The notes under the pieces are model-generated. The model ran no database searches, was not told the origin of the DNA, and saw only the letters and a list, made by a program, of their open reading frames with translations. 64,000 bases of DNA from Streptomyces sp. CCM_MD2014 (GTDB lineage: Bacteria > Actinomycetota > Actinomycetes > Streptomycetales > Streptomycetaceae), in contig NZ_CP009754.1 of assembly GCF_000772045.1 (NCBI RefSeq), positions 7,936,001-8,000,000 of the forward strand, read 5' to 3'. The position numbers and the translations under genes were made by a program. Shown piece by piece: positions 44,605-52,808 of the stretch. The first letter of the stretch is position 1. Each line of letters starts with the position of its first letter.

Positions 44605-45440
44605 GACAGGGCCCTCCTCTCCACGAGCCGTACGAGTGCGTCGGAGACCAGGCCGAGCAGGCCGTACACGACGAGCCCGACGATGATCACGTCGGTCTGT
44701 CCGTACGTCCGCGCCAGCTCCATCATGTAGCCGATGCCGCTGGTGGCGTTGACCTGCTCCACCACCACCAGGGCCAGCCAGGCCGAGGTCACCGCGAAGC
44801 GCATCCCGAGCAGGAAGCCGGGCAGGGCGCCGGGAAGCACGACGTGCCGGACGAACGCGAACCGGCCCAGGCGCACCGTCTCGGCGAGTTCCGGGTAGCG
44901 GCTCTCGATGGTGCGCAGGCCGTTGTGCGTGTGGATGTACACCGGCACGAGCACACCGAGGGCGATCGTGACGACCTTCATCGTCTCGCCGATGCCGAAC
45001 CAGAGGATCAGCAGCGGAATCAGGGCCAGGGAGGGGACGGAGCGTTTGATCTGCACCGGGCCGTCGATCAGCGCCTCGCCGATCCGGCTGAGACCGGAGA
45101 CGAGCGCGAGCACCAGACCTGCCGCCACACCGAACAGGAGCCCCAGCAGCGCGCGTTGGGCAGAGGTGGCGAGGTGGGACTGGAGCTTGCCGCTGTCGAT
45201 CAGATCGCCCGCGGTGGCGGCGACGGTCCACGGCGCGGGCAGGGCGCGGACGTCGAAGAGGCCGAGTCCCGAACCGGCCGCCCACAGCCCGAGCAGTAGC
45301 ACCGGGCCGATCGCCCAGCCGTACGGGACGGCTCTGCCGGGGCCCAGCCGCCCGCGGCGTGAGCGCCGCGGGCGGACCGCGACCGGCGCGTCCGGCGCGG
45401 GCGCCGGGGGTGCCTGTTCCTCGAAGGTCGTGGTGCTCAT
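44580..45440 (-). CDS. Sulfonate-type ABC transporter permease (SsuC-like)
   Basis: A 286-residue BPD-type inner membrane permease. A Pro/Arg-rich N-terminal tail is followed by about six spans (YGWAIGPVLLLGLWAAGSGL; ALIPLLILWFGIGETMKVVT). The EAA-type loop reads ETVRLGRFAFVRHVVLPGAL, close to SsuC/TauC. It overlaps the binding-protein stop (ATGA) and the following ATPase gene, so the three subunits are made from coupled reading frames. Confidence 0.92.
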   Translation of the reverse strand: MSTTTFEEQAPPAPAPDAPVAVRPRRSRRGRLGPGRAVPYGWAIGPVLLLGLWAAGSGLGLFDVRALPAPWTVAATAGDLIDSGKLQSHLATSAQRALLGLLFGVAAGLVLALVSGLSRIGEALIDGPVQIKRSVPSLALIPLLILWFGIGETMKVVTIALGVLVPVYIHTHNGLRTIESRYPELAETVRLGRFAFVRHVVLPGALPGFLLGMRFAVTSAWLALVVVEQVNATSGIGYMMELARTYGQTDVIIVGLVVYGLLGLVSDALVRLVERRALSWRRTLAG

Positions 45441-46513
45441 GACGACGTCCCCTCACCGGCGACGGCCCGCGCGGCCACCGCCTCGTAGCGGCGGTCGAAG
45501 AGCAGGCCCGCGTCGAACGGTTCGCGGTCCTGCTCTTCGGCCAGCAGGTCGATGGTCTGCTGCTGCCGGTGGATGGCCTCGGTCCAGTCCGCGGGCAGAT
45601 CCGGACGGCCGGTGCGCCGCACGAGGTATTCGCCGTCCTCGCGGCTGAGGCCCTGGTCCTTCTCGTAATAGCCCGCCACCCATTCCTCCGGGTGCCGGTC
45701 GATCCATATCTGCGCACGCGCCCAGAACTTCACGAGTTCGCGGACGGCGGCCGATTTCCCGGCGTCGGCCACGGATCGGGTCAGCGCCCACAGATGTGCC
45801 GGGTCGTCCCGCAGACCGTGTTCGATCGTCGAACCGCCCTCCTTTCCGTACAGCGCCAGATAGCGCTTGATGTTGACGTCCGCGATGGGGGCGGCGTCCA
45901 CCTGGCCGTTTCCGAGCGCCGTGGGATAGACGTCACCGGTGCTGGCGAGTTCGACGAGTTCGACGTCCTGCCGGGTGAGTCCGGCCTTCTGCAGGATGCG
46001 CAGTACCAGCGCGCCCTGGGCCTGGCCCGGGCTGTAGGCGATCTTCTTCCCGCGCAGGTCCGCGAGGGTCCTGATGCCGGAGCCCGGGGCCGTGCCCAGC
46101 TCGTAGACGGGGTTCTTGAGGGGGTCGGCGCGGAACTTCACCGCCACGAGCTTCGTGTCGAGGCCCGTCCAGTGCGCGTTGATCGACGGGATGTCCGCGG
46201 CCGAGCAGACGTCGAGGGCATCGGCGCGGAAGGCCTCGGAGCACTTGGGGCCTCCGCTGATGTTGGCCCACTTCACCTTGAAGGGGAGCCGGTCGATCTG
46301 TCCCGACAGTTCGAGGGCGACCTTGAGGTCGGGCGCCCCGACCGTGAGCGTGGTGTCGCGGTCGACCGCGGCCGGGATCGGCCGGTCCGAGAGGTCCCTG
46401 CCGTCCGGCGAGGACTGCGCCGGGGTCACGCAGGACGTGAGAACGAAGGGAAGGGCCAGTGCGGCCAGGAAGGAAAGGCGCCGGAATCCGGGCATGCGTG
46501 TGCGAGAGGTCAT
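45437..46513 (-). CDS. Sulfonate-type ABC substrate-binding lipoprotein (SsuA-like)
   Basis: A 358-residue periplasmic-type binding protein. The signal ends FVLTSC (lipobox), after which the mature protein begins VTPAQSSPDG. The fold resembles SsuA/NMT1: TLTVGAPDLKVALELSGQ, CSAADIPSINAHWTGLDTKL, and LADLRGKKIAYSPGQAQGAL. The ATG at 46513 has GAAGG six bases upstream; an earlier GTG (46525) overlaps that ribosome site. A 24-codon leader peptide with a Cys codon lies 50 bp upstream, so expression probably responds to cysteine or sulfur status. Confidence 0.9.
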   Translation of the reverse strand: MTSRTRMPGFRRLSFLAALALPFVLTSCVTPAQSSPDGRDLSDRPIPAAVDRDTTLTVGAPDLKVALELSGQIDRLPFKVKWANISGGPKCSEAFRADALDVCSAADIPSINAHWTGLDTKLVAVKFRADPLKNPVYELGTAPGSGIRTLADLRGKKIAYSPGQAQGALVLRILQKAGLTRQDVELVELASTGDVYPTALGNGQVDAAPIADVNIKRYLALYGKEGGSTIEHGLRDDPAHLWALTRSVADAGKSAAVRELVKFWARAQIWIDRHPEEWVAGYYEKDQGLSREDGEYLVRRTGRPDLPADWTEAIHRQQQTIDLLAEEQDREPFDAGLLFDRRYEAVAARAVAGEGTSS

Positions 46514-46563
46514 GACGGCCTTCACGGGATACGGGAGAAAAGGGGGCAGCCGAGCGGTGGGGT

Positions 46564-46638
46564 TCAGCTACACACCGCGGTCGCGACGCGCATCAGATCG
46601 ATGGCGCGCCGCTTCGTGAACTGCCGGAATTTCCGCAT
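46564..46638 (-). CDS. Short leader peptide upstream of the sulfur operon
   Basis: A 24-residue ORF, MRKFRQFTKRRAIDL then MRVATAVCS, ending Cys-Ser-stop. The pattern (basic start, RRxIDL, hydrophobic, Cys near the end) matches the actinobacterial 'putative leader peptides' annotated before sulfur-assimilation operons. A promoter with TTGACC (46669-46674), a 17-bp spacer and TAGCGT (46646-46651) would start transcription at or one base before the ATG, so it looks leaderless. The single Cys codon, second from last, could report cysteinyl-tRNA supply and control the downstream ABC/monooxygenase genes, 50 bp away. Confidence 0.75.
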   Translation of the reverse strand: MRKFRQFTKRRAIDLMRVATAVCS

Positions 46639-46645
46639 GCCGTGG

Positions 46646-46674
46646 ACGCTAACCAGGGGGTGAGAGGCGGTCAA
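46646..46674 (-). promoter_or_regulatory. Promoter of the sulfonate operon and leader peptide
   Basis: On the minus strand, TTGACC (46674-46669) and TAGCGT (46651-46646) are spaced by 17 bp, close to the vegetative consensus. The distance to the leader ATG (7 nt) implies a leaderless transcript. Confidence 0.6.
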
Positions 46675-46724
46675 GGCGGATCGGCCCGTTCAGCCGGGAC
46701 CGCAATGACACCTTCGCGGGCCCG

Positions 46725-47564
46725 TCACGTTCCGGAAACGCGCCGCCCCGAATAGGCCGACCAGCGGCCGTCGCGCCGGGCTACCGTGATGTCCCGGCCG
46801 AAGCAGGCGGTCAGCAGGGAGTCGGTCAGGACCTCGGCCACCGCGCCCCGGGACAGGACCCGGCCCTCGCGCAGCAGCAGGGCGTGACTGACGGCCGGGA
46901 ACAGCTCCTCCAGGTGATGGGTGACCGTCACGGTGGCCAACTGGGGCCTGCCCTCGGCCAGCTGGTGCATCGCCTCGACGAGGTCCTCGCGGGAGGGCAG
47001 GTCCAGGGCGTTGAACGGCTCGTCCAGGAGCAGCAGGGCCGGGTCTGCCATCAGCGCCCGAGCGATCAGGACGCGCGCCCGCTGCCCGCCCGAGCAGACG
47101 CCGTACGGCCGGTCGGTGAGTTCCTTGACGCCGAGCTCGGTCAGGAGGTCGCGGGCGCGCAGGCGCACCTCCTCGTCGTACGTCCGCCACAGGGGTTGCA
47201 CGGTGCCGCTGTGGCCGGTGAGCACGACCGCGTGGGCGGTGAGGTCCTGCGGCACCCGCTGGGCGGAGTTGACGTGGCCGATGCGCGCCCGCAGCTCACG
47301 GACGTCCACCCGGCCGAGCCGGCTGCCCAGGACCTCGACCGTGCCCGTGGTGGGGTGCATGAGCGCGCCGAGCAGCCGCAGCAGCGTGGTCTTTCCGGCG
47401 CCGTTGGCCCCCAGCAGCGCCCAGTGCTCGCCCGGCCGGACGGTCCAGTCGACGGCGTCGAGGATCAGCTGGTCCGTGGTGAAGCGGCGGACGCTCACGT
47501 CCTGGAGCCGGAGCACGGCCGCCCCGTGCCCGTTCTCCCGGAAGTCGGCAGTCTGGCCGGTCAT
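46725..47564 (-). CDS. Orphan ABC ATPase (ModF/COG1119-like)
   Basis: A 279-residue ABC ATPase. Walker A is LGANGAGKTTLLRLLGAL, Walker B LLLLDEPFNALD and the H-loop VTVTHHLEEL. The signature is CSGGQRARVLIARAL: Cys replaces the usual Leu, as in several ModF-like ATPases. No permease or binding protein is encoded beside it, so it either serves a distant system or has a non-transport role. The ATG at 47564 is set by the conserved start of the domain. Confidence 0.88.
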   Translation of the reverse strand: MTGQTADFRENGHGAAVLRLQDVSVRRFTTDQLILDAVDWTVRPGEHWALLGANGAGKTTLLRLLGALMHPTTGTVEVLGSRLGRVDVRELRARIGHVNSAQRVPQDLTAHAVVLTGHSGTVQPLWRTYDEEVRLRARDLLTELGVKELTDRPYGVCSGGQRARVLIARALMADPALLLLDEPFNALDLPSREDLVEAMHQLAEGRPQLATVTVTHHLEELFPAVSHALLLREGRVLSRGAVAEVLTDSLLTACFGRDITVARRDGRWSAYSGRRVSGT

Positions 47565-47785
47565 GCGGCGGCTCCTTCGCGCGCGGGACACCCTCGGTCG
47601 GTCACCCCGCACCGTAGATGTAGTCACCACACGCCTGCCGGGCCGTCCGCGTTGTGGACGGTGCGCGGTGAGCGGCGCGCGGGCGTCAGCGGCGCACCCA
47701 GGGCGCGGATGAGTTCCCGTACTCATCCGCGGCACCGGGACCGGCTCCTATCGTGACGGCGTCGGTGGGAGACGGAGGGGGAGCC

Positions 47786-48844
47786 ATGGGGCGTCGGCGC
47801 ACGGCACGGGGGAACGGACGGCGGTGGCCGGGGCGCGTCGCCGGGAGCCTGGCGGCACTGCTGGCCGGCGGCTGCGCGGCGTTCGGCACGGACGACGACG
47901 TACGGCGGGCCAGGGAGCTCGCCGACGACCTGTACCCCGGCGAACTCGACGTCGTCGACGCCCGGCCCCTGTTCCCGGAGGCCACCGGCTCGGAGGTCAC
48001 CCTGTCCGTCGCCGGCGACCCGGACGCCGCCGTCAGGTTCCGGGTGGACGCGGCCGAGGACCGCTGCGACGGCGGCCCGGACTGCGCGGACGCCCTCCGC
48101 GCGGCGGTGGACCGGGCCCGGCGGGAGGCCGGGCGGCTGCGCGCGATGCGCCACGCGTTCGACGGCTGCGGGCATCCGGTCCTGGCCACGGACGAGAAGC
48201 TGACGGCCCCCTGGATCGAGGCACGGCTGACCGACGAGACGCTGGACGACGTCCTCAGCCGCCTGGGCGCCTGCGCGCAGCGGTGGGTCACCGCCCGCGC
48301 GGACCGGGACCCCCGGGCGGCGCAGGGCTGGGTGACCGTCAACGTCGCGGCCCCCGGCACGGCCGGCGACCTCCCGGCCGCGAAGAGCACGCTGCCCGCC
48401 GTCCTGCGGTTCACCCACGGTCCGAGACGCGCGGCCCTGGCGGGCAGGCCGTACCACGTGGCCGCCTACCCGGTCGGGGGCGACGCCGGGCGCACCGTCG
48501 ACGCGGCCTCCGTCCGGCTGCGGATCGTGTCGCCCTTCGAGGAGCGGCGGGCCTTCTCCCGGCGGATCGACGCGTCGGTCCTGCCCGCGCTGCGCGCGAC
48601 GTACCCGGACGCCGTGACGAGCGGCGGGGCGGGCATGGGGGTGTGGCGCCTGGAGCCGGGGACGGTGCACCGGGTGCGCGGCTACGTGCTGTTCTGCGAG
48701 CGGCCGCCCGCCGGCGGCAAGCGGTGCCTCGGGGACCTGGCCGCCCTGGTGACCTCGGACCCCGAGGGCCGGGACGCCGAGGTCGTGCGGGTGCTCACGG
48801 ACATCCGGGACGAGCACGGGGTGCTGCGCCTGCCTCCGGAGTGA
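47786..48844 (+). CDS. Exported lipoprotein of unknown function
   Basis: A 352-residue protein. A basic N-terminus (RRRTARGNGRRWPGR) and a hydrophobic stretch end in LLAGGC, a lipobox. The mature part begins with an acidic region (DDDVRRARELADDLYPGEL) and has six further cysteines, four of them in two close CDGGPDC/CxxxxxC pairs, consistent with disulfides outside the cell. No known domain is recognised. The ATG at 47786 has GGAGG/GGGGAG just upstream. A 20-bp hairpin overlaps its stop codon. Confidence 0.75.
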   Translation: MGRRRTARGNGRRWPGRVAGSLAALLAGGCAAFGTDDDVRRARELADDLYPGELDVVDARPLFPEATGSEVTLSVAGDPDAAVRFRVDAAEDRCDGGPDCADALRAAVDRARREAGRLRAMRHAFDGCGHPVLATDEKLTAPWIEARLTDETLDDVLSRLGACAQRWVTARADRDPRAAQGWVTVNVAAPGTAGDLPAAKSTLPAVLRFTHGPRRAALAGRPYHVAAYPVGGDAGRTVDAASVRLRIVSPFEERRAFSRRIDASVLPALRATYPDAVTSGGAGMGVWRLEPGTVHRVRGYVLFCERPPAGGKRCLGDLAALVTSDPEGRDAEVVRVLTDIRDEHGVLRLPPE

Positions 48845-48864
48845 CGGAGGCGGGCGCAGCACCC
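48819..48864. terminator. 20-bp hairpin spanning a stop codon
   Basis: GGGTGCTGCGCC-T-GCCTCCG pairs with CGGAGGC-G-GGCGCAGCACCC through 20 positions, one a G-U wobble, with a 6-nt loop containing the TGA of the lipoprotein gene. It lies before the convergent S1 protease and likely terminates both. Confidence 0.88.
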
Positions 48865-48878
48865 GGAGAGCGGGAGAG

Positions 48879-49607
48879 TCAGACGCCCGCCACCGACTGG
48901 ATCCAGGAACGGTAGGCCGTCACGTTGGTGTACGCCGTGGTGGTCTGCCGGTCGCTGGTCGAGGCGACACCCACCTGGACGCCGCCGGCCATCATCGGAC
49001 CGCCGGAGTCGCCGCCCGCGGTGATGCCGTCGACCGGACGGGCGCATATTGCCTGGCCGTAGTAGGCGTCGTAGCAGCCGCGGGTGACGCTCACGTTGGC
49101 GACCTTGAGGTACTGGGACTGGCAGTTGATCTCCGAGCCGCACCGGGAGGTCGCGCCCCAGCCGTAGACCTGCACGGTCTGGCCGACCCGCACCGTGCCC
49201 GGCTGACCGAGCCGGGCGTAGGTGGCGGAGACGGACCGGTCGAGCCGGACCAGCGCGAGGTCCGCCGAGGGGCTGGTGACGGTCTGGACGCCGTTGGCCA
49301 CCGTGCCGCCGGAGCCCTGGTCGAGGCTGCCGATGCGGAAGGCGAGGTTGCCGCCGCTGACGCAGTGCTTGGCGGTGAGGATCCAGGTGGGGGAGATGAT
49401 GGTCGAGGTGCAGGTCTGCTGGCCGTTGGAGAACAGCCGTGCCGCCCAGGGGGCGTTCTGCGCGTAGCCGCCGCCGATGATCGGCTGGGGGCCGCCGTCG
49501 CCGGGCCGGGGCTCCACCGCCGAGGCGGTCGGGGCGAGCGCCAGGGCGGACAGCAGCGCGGCCACGAGGGCGGCCAGCAGGGCGGGGACGAGTCTCGTTG
49601 TTCGCAA
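48879..49607 (-). CDS. Secreted trypsin-like serine protease (S1)
   Basis: About 242 residues. The Sec signal (RTTRLVPALLAALVAALLS) is followed by a short propeptide and mature IIGGGYAQNAPWAARLF. Catalytic residues: His in ILTAKHCV, Asp in SADLALVRLD, Ser in TAGGDSGGPMM. Cys pairs TCTST/KHC, RCGSEINC and GCYDAYYGQAIC fit Streptomyces trypsins. The best start is TTG 49607, since no ATG or GTG fits a normal signal. The region upstream holds a 19-bp palindrome. It is not operonic. Confidence 0.9.
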   Translation of the reverse strand: MRTTRLVPALLAALVAALLSALALAPTASAVEPRPGDGGPQPIIGGGYAQNAPWAARLFSNGQQTCTSTIISPTWILTAKHCVSGGNLAFRIGSLDQGSGGTVANGVQTVTSPSADLALVRLDRSVSATYARLGQPGTVRVGQTVQVYGWGATSRCGSEINCQSQYLKVANVSVTRGCYDAYYGQAICARPVDGITAGGDSGGPMMAGGVQVGVASTSDRQTTTAYTNVTAYRSWIQSVAGV

Positions 49608-49707
49608 GGCTCCTCGATTCCGACGACACGCGCGCCGGGCGCGTGCTGATGTGTGGGGGCGCCCACAGCATGTCGGGCCCGGCCGACGGCCGAACAATCC
49701 CGGCTTC

Positions 49708-49726
49708 GCATAACGCGGCGTTATGC
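49708..49726. promoter_or_regulatory. Perfect 9-1-9 palindrome upstream of the S1 protease gene
   Basis: GCATAACGC-G-GCGTTATGC, exactly symmetric, 101 bp upstream of the protease start and 38 bp beyond the TSUP gene end. It is AT-richer than its surroundings and looks like a repressor operator. A weak terminator for the TSUP gene is the alternative, but there is no GC-rich stem. Confidence 0.55.
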
Positions 49727-49763
49727 CGGGGCCGGGCCGCCGTTCGGAGCGGCCGGACAGGCC

Positions 49764-50531
49764 CTAGCGGAGCAGCAGTTGTACGAGGGCGACCGTGCCG
49801 ACCGTCACGACCAGTATCCGCAGCACCGTGGGGCTGAAGCGGCGGCCCACCCTGGCGCCGGCCCAGCCGCCGAGGCCCGAGCCGACCGCGAGGAGCCCGA
49901 CGGCGGTCCACTCGAAGTCCGCGGCGAAGAGGAAGAAGAGTGCGGCGACGGCGTTGACCACGGCGGAGAGGACGTTCTTGACGCCGTTGAGACGTTGCAG
50001 CGGCTCGTCCAGGAGCATGCCCATCAGGGACAGGTAGATGATCCCCTGGGCGGCGGTGAAGTAGCCGCCGTAGACGCTGGCCAGGGTCAGGCCGACGAGG
50101 AGCAGCGGGCCGCCGTCCCGGCGGGGCGAGGCGCCGGTGCGGGCCCGGCGGCGCTGGACCAGCCTGCCGATCTGCGGCTGGAACGCCACCAGGAGCAGGG
50201 CGAGGCCCACCAGGACCGGCACGATCGTCTCGAAGGCGTCGGCGGGCAGCATCAGCAGCAGGGTCGCGCCCGAGAGGCCGCCCAGCAGCGCTCCGCAACC
50301 GAACTTCAGGACGCGCCGGCGCTGGCCGCGCAGCTCCTCGCGGTAGCCGATGGCCCCGCTGATGGAGCCGGGGATCAGGCCCAGCGCGTTGGACACGGTG
50401 GCGGTGACCGGTGCCAGCCCCGTGGCCAGCAGCACGGGATAGGTGATCAGGGTGCCGGAGCCGACGACGCTGTTGATGGCGCCGGCCCCGACCCCGGCCG
50501 CGAACACCGCGGCCATGGCCTCGGGCGTCAC
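49764..50531 (-). CDS. TSUP-family permease (TauE/SafE type)
   Basis: A 255-residue membrane protein with about eight hydrophobic segments. The family's repeated motif is visible: VVGSGTLITYPVLLATGLAP (residues ~20-40) and, in the second half, SLASVYGGYFTAAQGIIYLS. TSUP proteins export sulfite, sulfoacetate or related C2 anions. The sulfonate operon is 3 kb away with three unrelated genes between, so a functional link is only suggestive. The start is GTG with GAGG upstream. Confidence 0.87.
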   Translation of the reverse strand: MTPEAMAAVFAAGVGAGAINSVVGSGTLITYPVLLATGLAPVTATVSNALGLIPGSISGAIGYREELRGQRRRVLKFGCGALLGGLSGATLLLMLPADAFETIVPVLVGLALLLVAFQPQIGRLVQRRRARTGASPRRDGGPLLLVGLTLASVYGGYFTAAQGIIYLSLMGMLLDEPLQRLNGVKNVLSAVVNAVAALFFLFAADFEWTAVGLLAVGSGLGGWAGARVGRRFSPTVLRILVVTVGTVALVQLLLR

Positions 50532-50848
50532 CCCGTGCCGCCTCGCACCCGGCCCCTGCTCGGCCGGAAGGTGTCTTGTGCATCTTTCACGGGGCCGACT
50601 GTACCCACCGGTCCGAGCGGCGTGTTTACCGGTCTCAACCAGTCGCGTTCAGGCGCTTCTTGACGTGAATTCACCTGATCATGCGGTGATACGATCACCG
50701 CGTTTGCGGAGCGGGCGGATGGGTGAAAGACGGCATCCCCGACGTAAAGGGCGGCCCGGGCAGCTACCCCCGGTGCGGGCAGTCCACCGGACCGCCCGCA
50801 CGGACGGGAATTCAGCAAGCCGGCTGCCAGTCGCCTGAAGAGAGTCTT
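50532..50848 (+). other. 317-bp upstream region of the conservon
   Basis: No gene is apparent. The segment is locally AT-richer and holds the dyad at 50683-50701. It separates the divergent TSUP gene from the conservon and should contain the promoters of both. Confidence 0.7.
50683..50701 (+). promoter_or_regulatory. 8-3-8 palindrome upstream of the conservon
   Basis: GCGGTGAT-ACG-ATCACCGC is perfectly symmetric, 148 bp before cvnA. It could be an operator; there is no obvious -35/-10 pair right beside it. Confidence 0.5.
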
Positions 50849-52036
50849 ATGACGGAATACACAGGGAACCCCTTGCTCTGGGTCGCCCTCGTCGCCCTCG
50901 TCGCCGCCGCCGTGCTCATCAGCCGCCAGCGCAGGGCGGCCCGGGCGTTGCGGCAGCAGATCCAGGGGCTCAGGGATCACTACACCGAGCTGGAGAGCGA
51001 TTACGGAAAGTCCGTGCAGGCCGCCCAGGAGCGGGCCGAGGACGAGACCAAGACGGTGCTGAAATCCGCCATGCGGACCCTTCAGGGCCTCGCGGCCGAA
51101 CAGCAGCTGGTGCTCTCCCGGCTGCAGAACAAGTACGGCGACTCGGCCCTCCTCCAGGACCTGCTGGAGATCGACCACACCAACTCGCAGTTCGGCCGGC
51201 GCGCCCAGTCCATCGCCGTGCTGTGCGACGGCTGGCTCGGCGGGCGGCGCGACACCGCCTCGGTGTACGACGTGGTGCGCAGCGCCCAGGGCCGCATCCG
51301 GCACTTCCGCCGGGTGGACATCCTCTCCCAGGTCGACTTCGGCATCACCAGCCGGGCCGTCGAGCCCGTCGCACTGGCCCTCGCCGAGCTCCTCGACAAC
51401 GCCACCAGCTACTCCAGCCCGGACACCGTCGTCGAGATCAACATCCGGACCGTGCCCAAGGGCATCTGCGTCGTGGTCGACGACGCCGGTGTCGGCATGA
51501 GCGACGAGGAGCGGGCCCGCGCCGACAAACTGCTCGCCACCGAGCGCGCCTCGGGCGTGGCGGGGCTCGGCAACCCGCCGCAGTTCGGCTTCGCCGTCAT
51601 CGGCCTGCTGTGCGAACGATTCGGCTTCGAGGTGTCGGTGGACTCCTCCTCCCCCTACGGAGGTGTACGGGCGGTGGTCCTGCTGCCGCACGAACTGCTC
51701 ACCGCGATGCCGGAGAAGAAGGCCCCCGCCCCCGCCGCGGCCACCCGCGGCACGGCCCGGCCGGCCCCCGACGGCGGACCGGAGGCCGCGCTCCCCTCCT
51801 CCCAGACCGGCGACGGCCTGCCCCGGCGCCGCCGCAAGCGGCCGATGGCCATCGTGCCCGGCAGCGCGTCCACCCCCCGCGCGACGGGCCGCTCGGACTC
51901 CGAACAGGCACAGGTCATGGGCGCCTTCCAGCGCGGAACGCAGTCCGGCCGGGTCACCGAGCCGGACAGCCCGGACCACACCGGACGGACGAGCGAAACA
52001 CCTGGTGCAAGCAGCGAAGGACATGAGGTCTCGTGA
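50849..52036 (+). CDS. cvnA: Conservon sensor-kinase-like protein CvnA
   Basis: A 395-residue membrane-bound histidine-kinase-like protein. One N-terminal span (LLWVALVALVAAAVLI, residues ~9-24) is followed by a coiled-coil-prone region (QQIQGLRDHYTELESDYGKS). An H-box relative, EIDHTNSQFGRRAQSIAVL, precedes an ATPase domain with ALAELLDNATSYSSPD (N-box) and VVDDAGVGMSDEE (G1). A Pro/Arg-rich tail ends it. Conservon A proteins lack partner response regulators and work with the B-D proteins on the membrane. The ATG at 50849 has GAAGAGAG upstream. Confidence 0.93.
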   Translation: MTEYTGNPLLWVALVALVAAAVLISRQRRAARALRQQIQGLRDHYTELESDYGKSVQAAQERAEDETKTVLKSAMRTLQGLAAEQQLVLSRLQNKYGDSALLQDLLEIDHTNSQFGRRAQSIAVLCDGWLGGRRDTASVYDVVRSAQGRIRHFRRVDILSQVDFGITSRAVEPVALALAELLDNATSYSSPDTVVEINIRTVPKGICVVVDDAGVGMSDEERARADKLLATERASGVAGLGNPPQFGFAVIGLLCERFGFEVSVDSSSPYGGVRAVVLLPHELLTAMPEKKAPAPAAATRGTARPAPDGGPEAALPSSQTGDGLPRRRRKRPMAIVPGSASTPRATGRSDSEQAQVMGAFQRGTQSGRVTEPDSPDHTGRTSETPGASSEGHEVS

Positions 52037-52434
52037 ACGACGATCTGTCATGGATGCTCGACAGCGCCCTGGAGATTCCAGGCGCCCTGCACGCGGTCCT
52101 GATATCCGCCGACGGCCTGCTGATGGCCCGGACGCAGGACTTCGACAAGGACGACGCCGACCGGGTCGCCGCGGCGATGAGCGGCGTGCAGTCGCTCAGC
52201 CGCACCCTCGCCTTCTTCTGTGAGGACCCCAGCCAGACCTGGCGGCAGACCCTGGTCGAGTTCGACGGCGGCTGGGTCTTCCTGATCTCCGCCGGCGAGG
52301 GCGCCTACCTCGGCGTGTCCGCCTCCCCCGAGGTCGACATGGCGGACATCACCTTCCGGATGCAGCAACTCGTCGCCCAGCTCGGCAAGCGGCTGACGAC
52401 ACCGCCGCGCGAGAACCTGGGCACCCGCTCGTGA
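52033..52434 (+). CDS. cvnB: Conservon roadblock/LC7 protein CvnB
   Basis: A 133-residue roadblock/LC7-domain protein: LDSALEIPGALHAVLISADG, then DRVAAAMSGVQSLSRTLAFF and VFLISAGEGAYLGVSAS. Such proteins act as regulators or GTPase-activating partners of the conservon GTPase. The GTG start overlaps the cvnA stop and its own stop overlaps cvnC (GTGA both times), so the operon is translationally coupled. Confidence 0.95.
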   Translation: MNDDLSWMLDSALEIPGALHAVLISADGLLMARTQDFDKDDADRVAAAMSGVQSLSRTLAFFCEDPSQTWRQTLVEFDGGWVFLISAGEGAYLGVSASPEVDMADITFRMQQLVAQLGKRLTTPPRENLGTRS

Positions 52435-52808
52435 CCGGCCACGACGGCTGGCAGCCCGAGGCGCCCGAATTAGTACGGCCGTACGTCATCACCAAGGGGC
52501 GCGGCCTGCCCGACGAGGACGACCTCTCGCTCATCACCCTGGTCACCGCCTCCGCCGAACAGCAGCAGCGGCCGGCCCGGCTCTCCCCCGAGGAGCAGAG
52601 CCTGCTCGACCTCTGCTCCGCCGGCTATCTCTCGGTCGCCGAGATCGCCGGACACTCCCACTTCCCGCTGGGCGTCGTACGGATCCTGCTGGCCTCCCTG
52701 ATGGAGGGCGGACACCTCACGACCCGCCCGCCGGTGGCCCGCGCCCGCCTCGCGGACCGAGAGATCCTGGAGGAGGTGCTCCATGGGCTCCGCGCCAAGT
52801 TTGGGTGA
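52431..52808 (+). CDS. cvnC: Conservon DUF742 protein CvnC
   Basis: A 125-residue DUF742 protein. The N-terminus has PELVRPYVITKGRGLPDEDD, and a helix-turn-helix-like LCSAGYLSVAEIAGHSHFPL with LASLMEGGHLTTRPP follows. It is the third of the fixed conservon set, coupled to cvnB at GTG 52431 and overlapping cvnD by 26 bp. DUF742 may bind DNA or the GTPase. Confidence 0.93.
   Translation: MTGHDGWQPEAPELVRPYVITKGRGLPDEDDLSLITLVTASAEQQQRPARLSPEEQSLLDLCSAGYLSVAEIAGHSHFPLGVVRILLASLMEGGHLTTRPPVARARLADREILEEVLHGLRAKFG

Noticed and set aside
42491..50531. One large sulfur-metabolism island including the TSUP permease
   Set aside because: An orphan ABC ATPase, a lipoprotein and a protease lie between. 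Only the four overlapping genes and the leader peptide are well supported as a unit.
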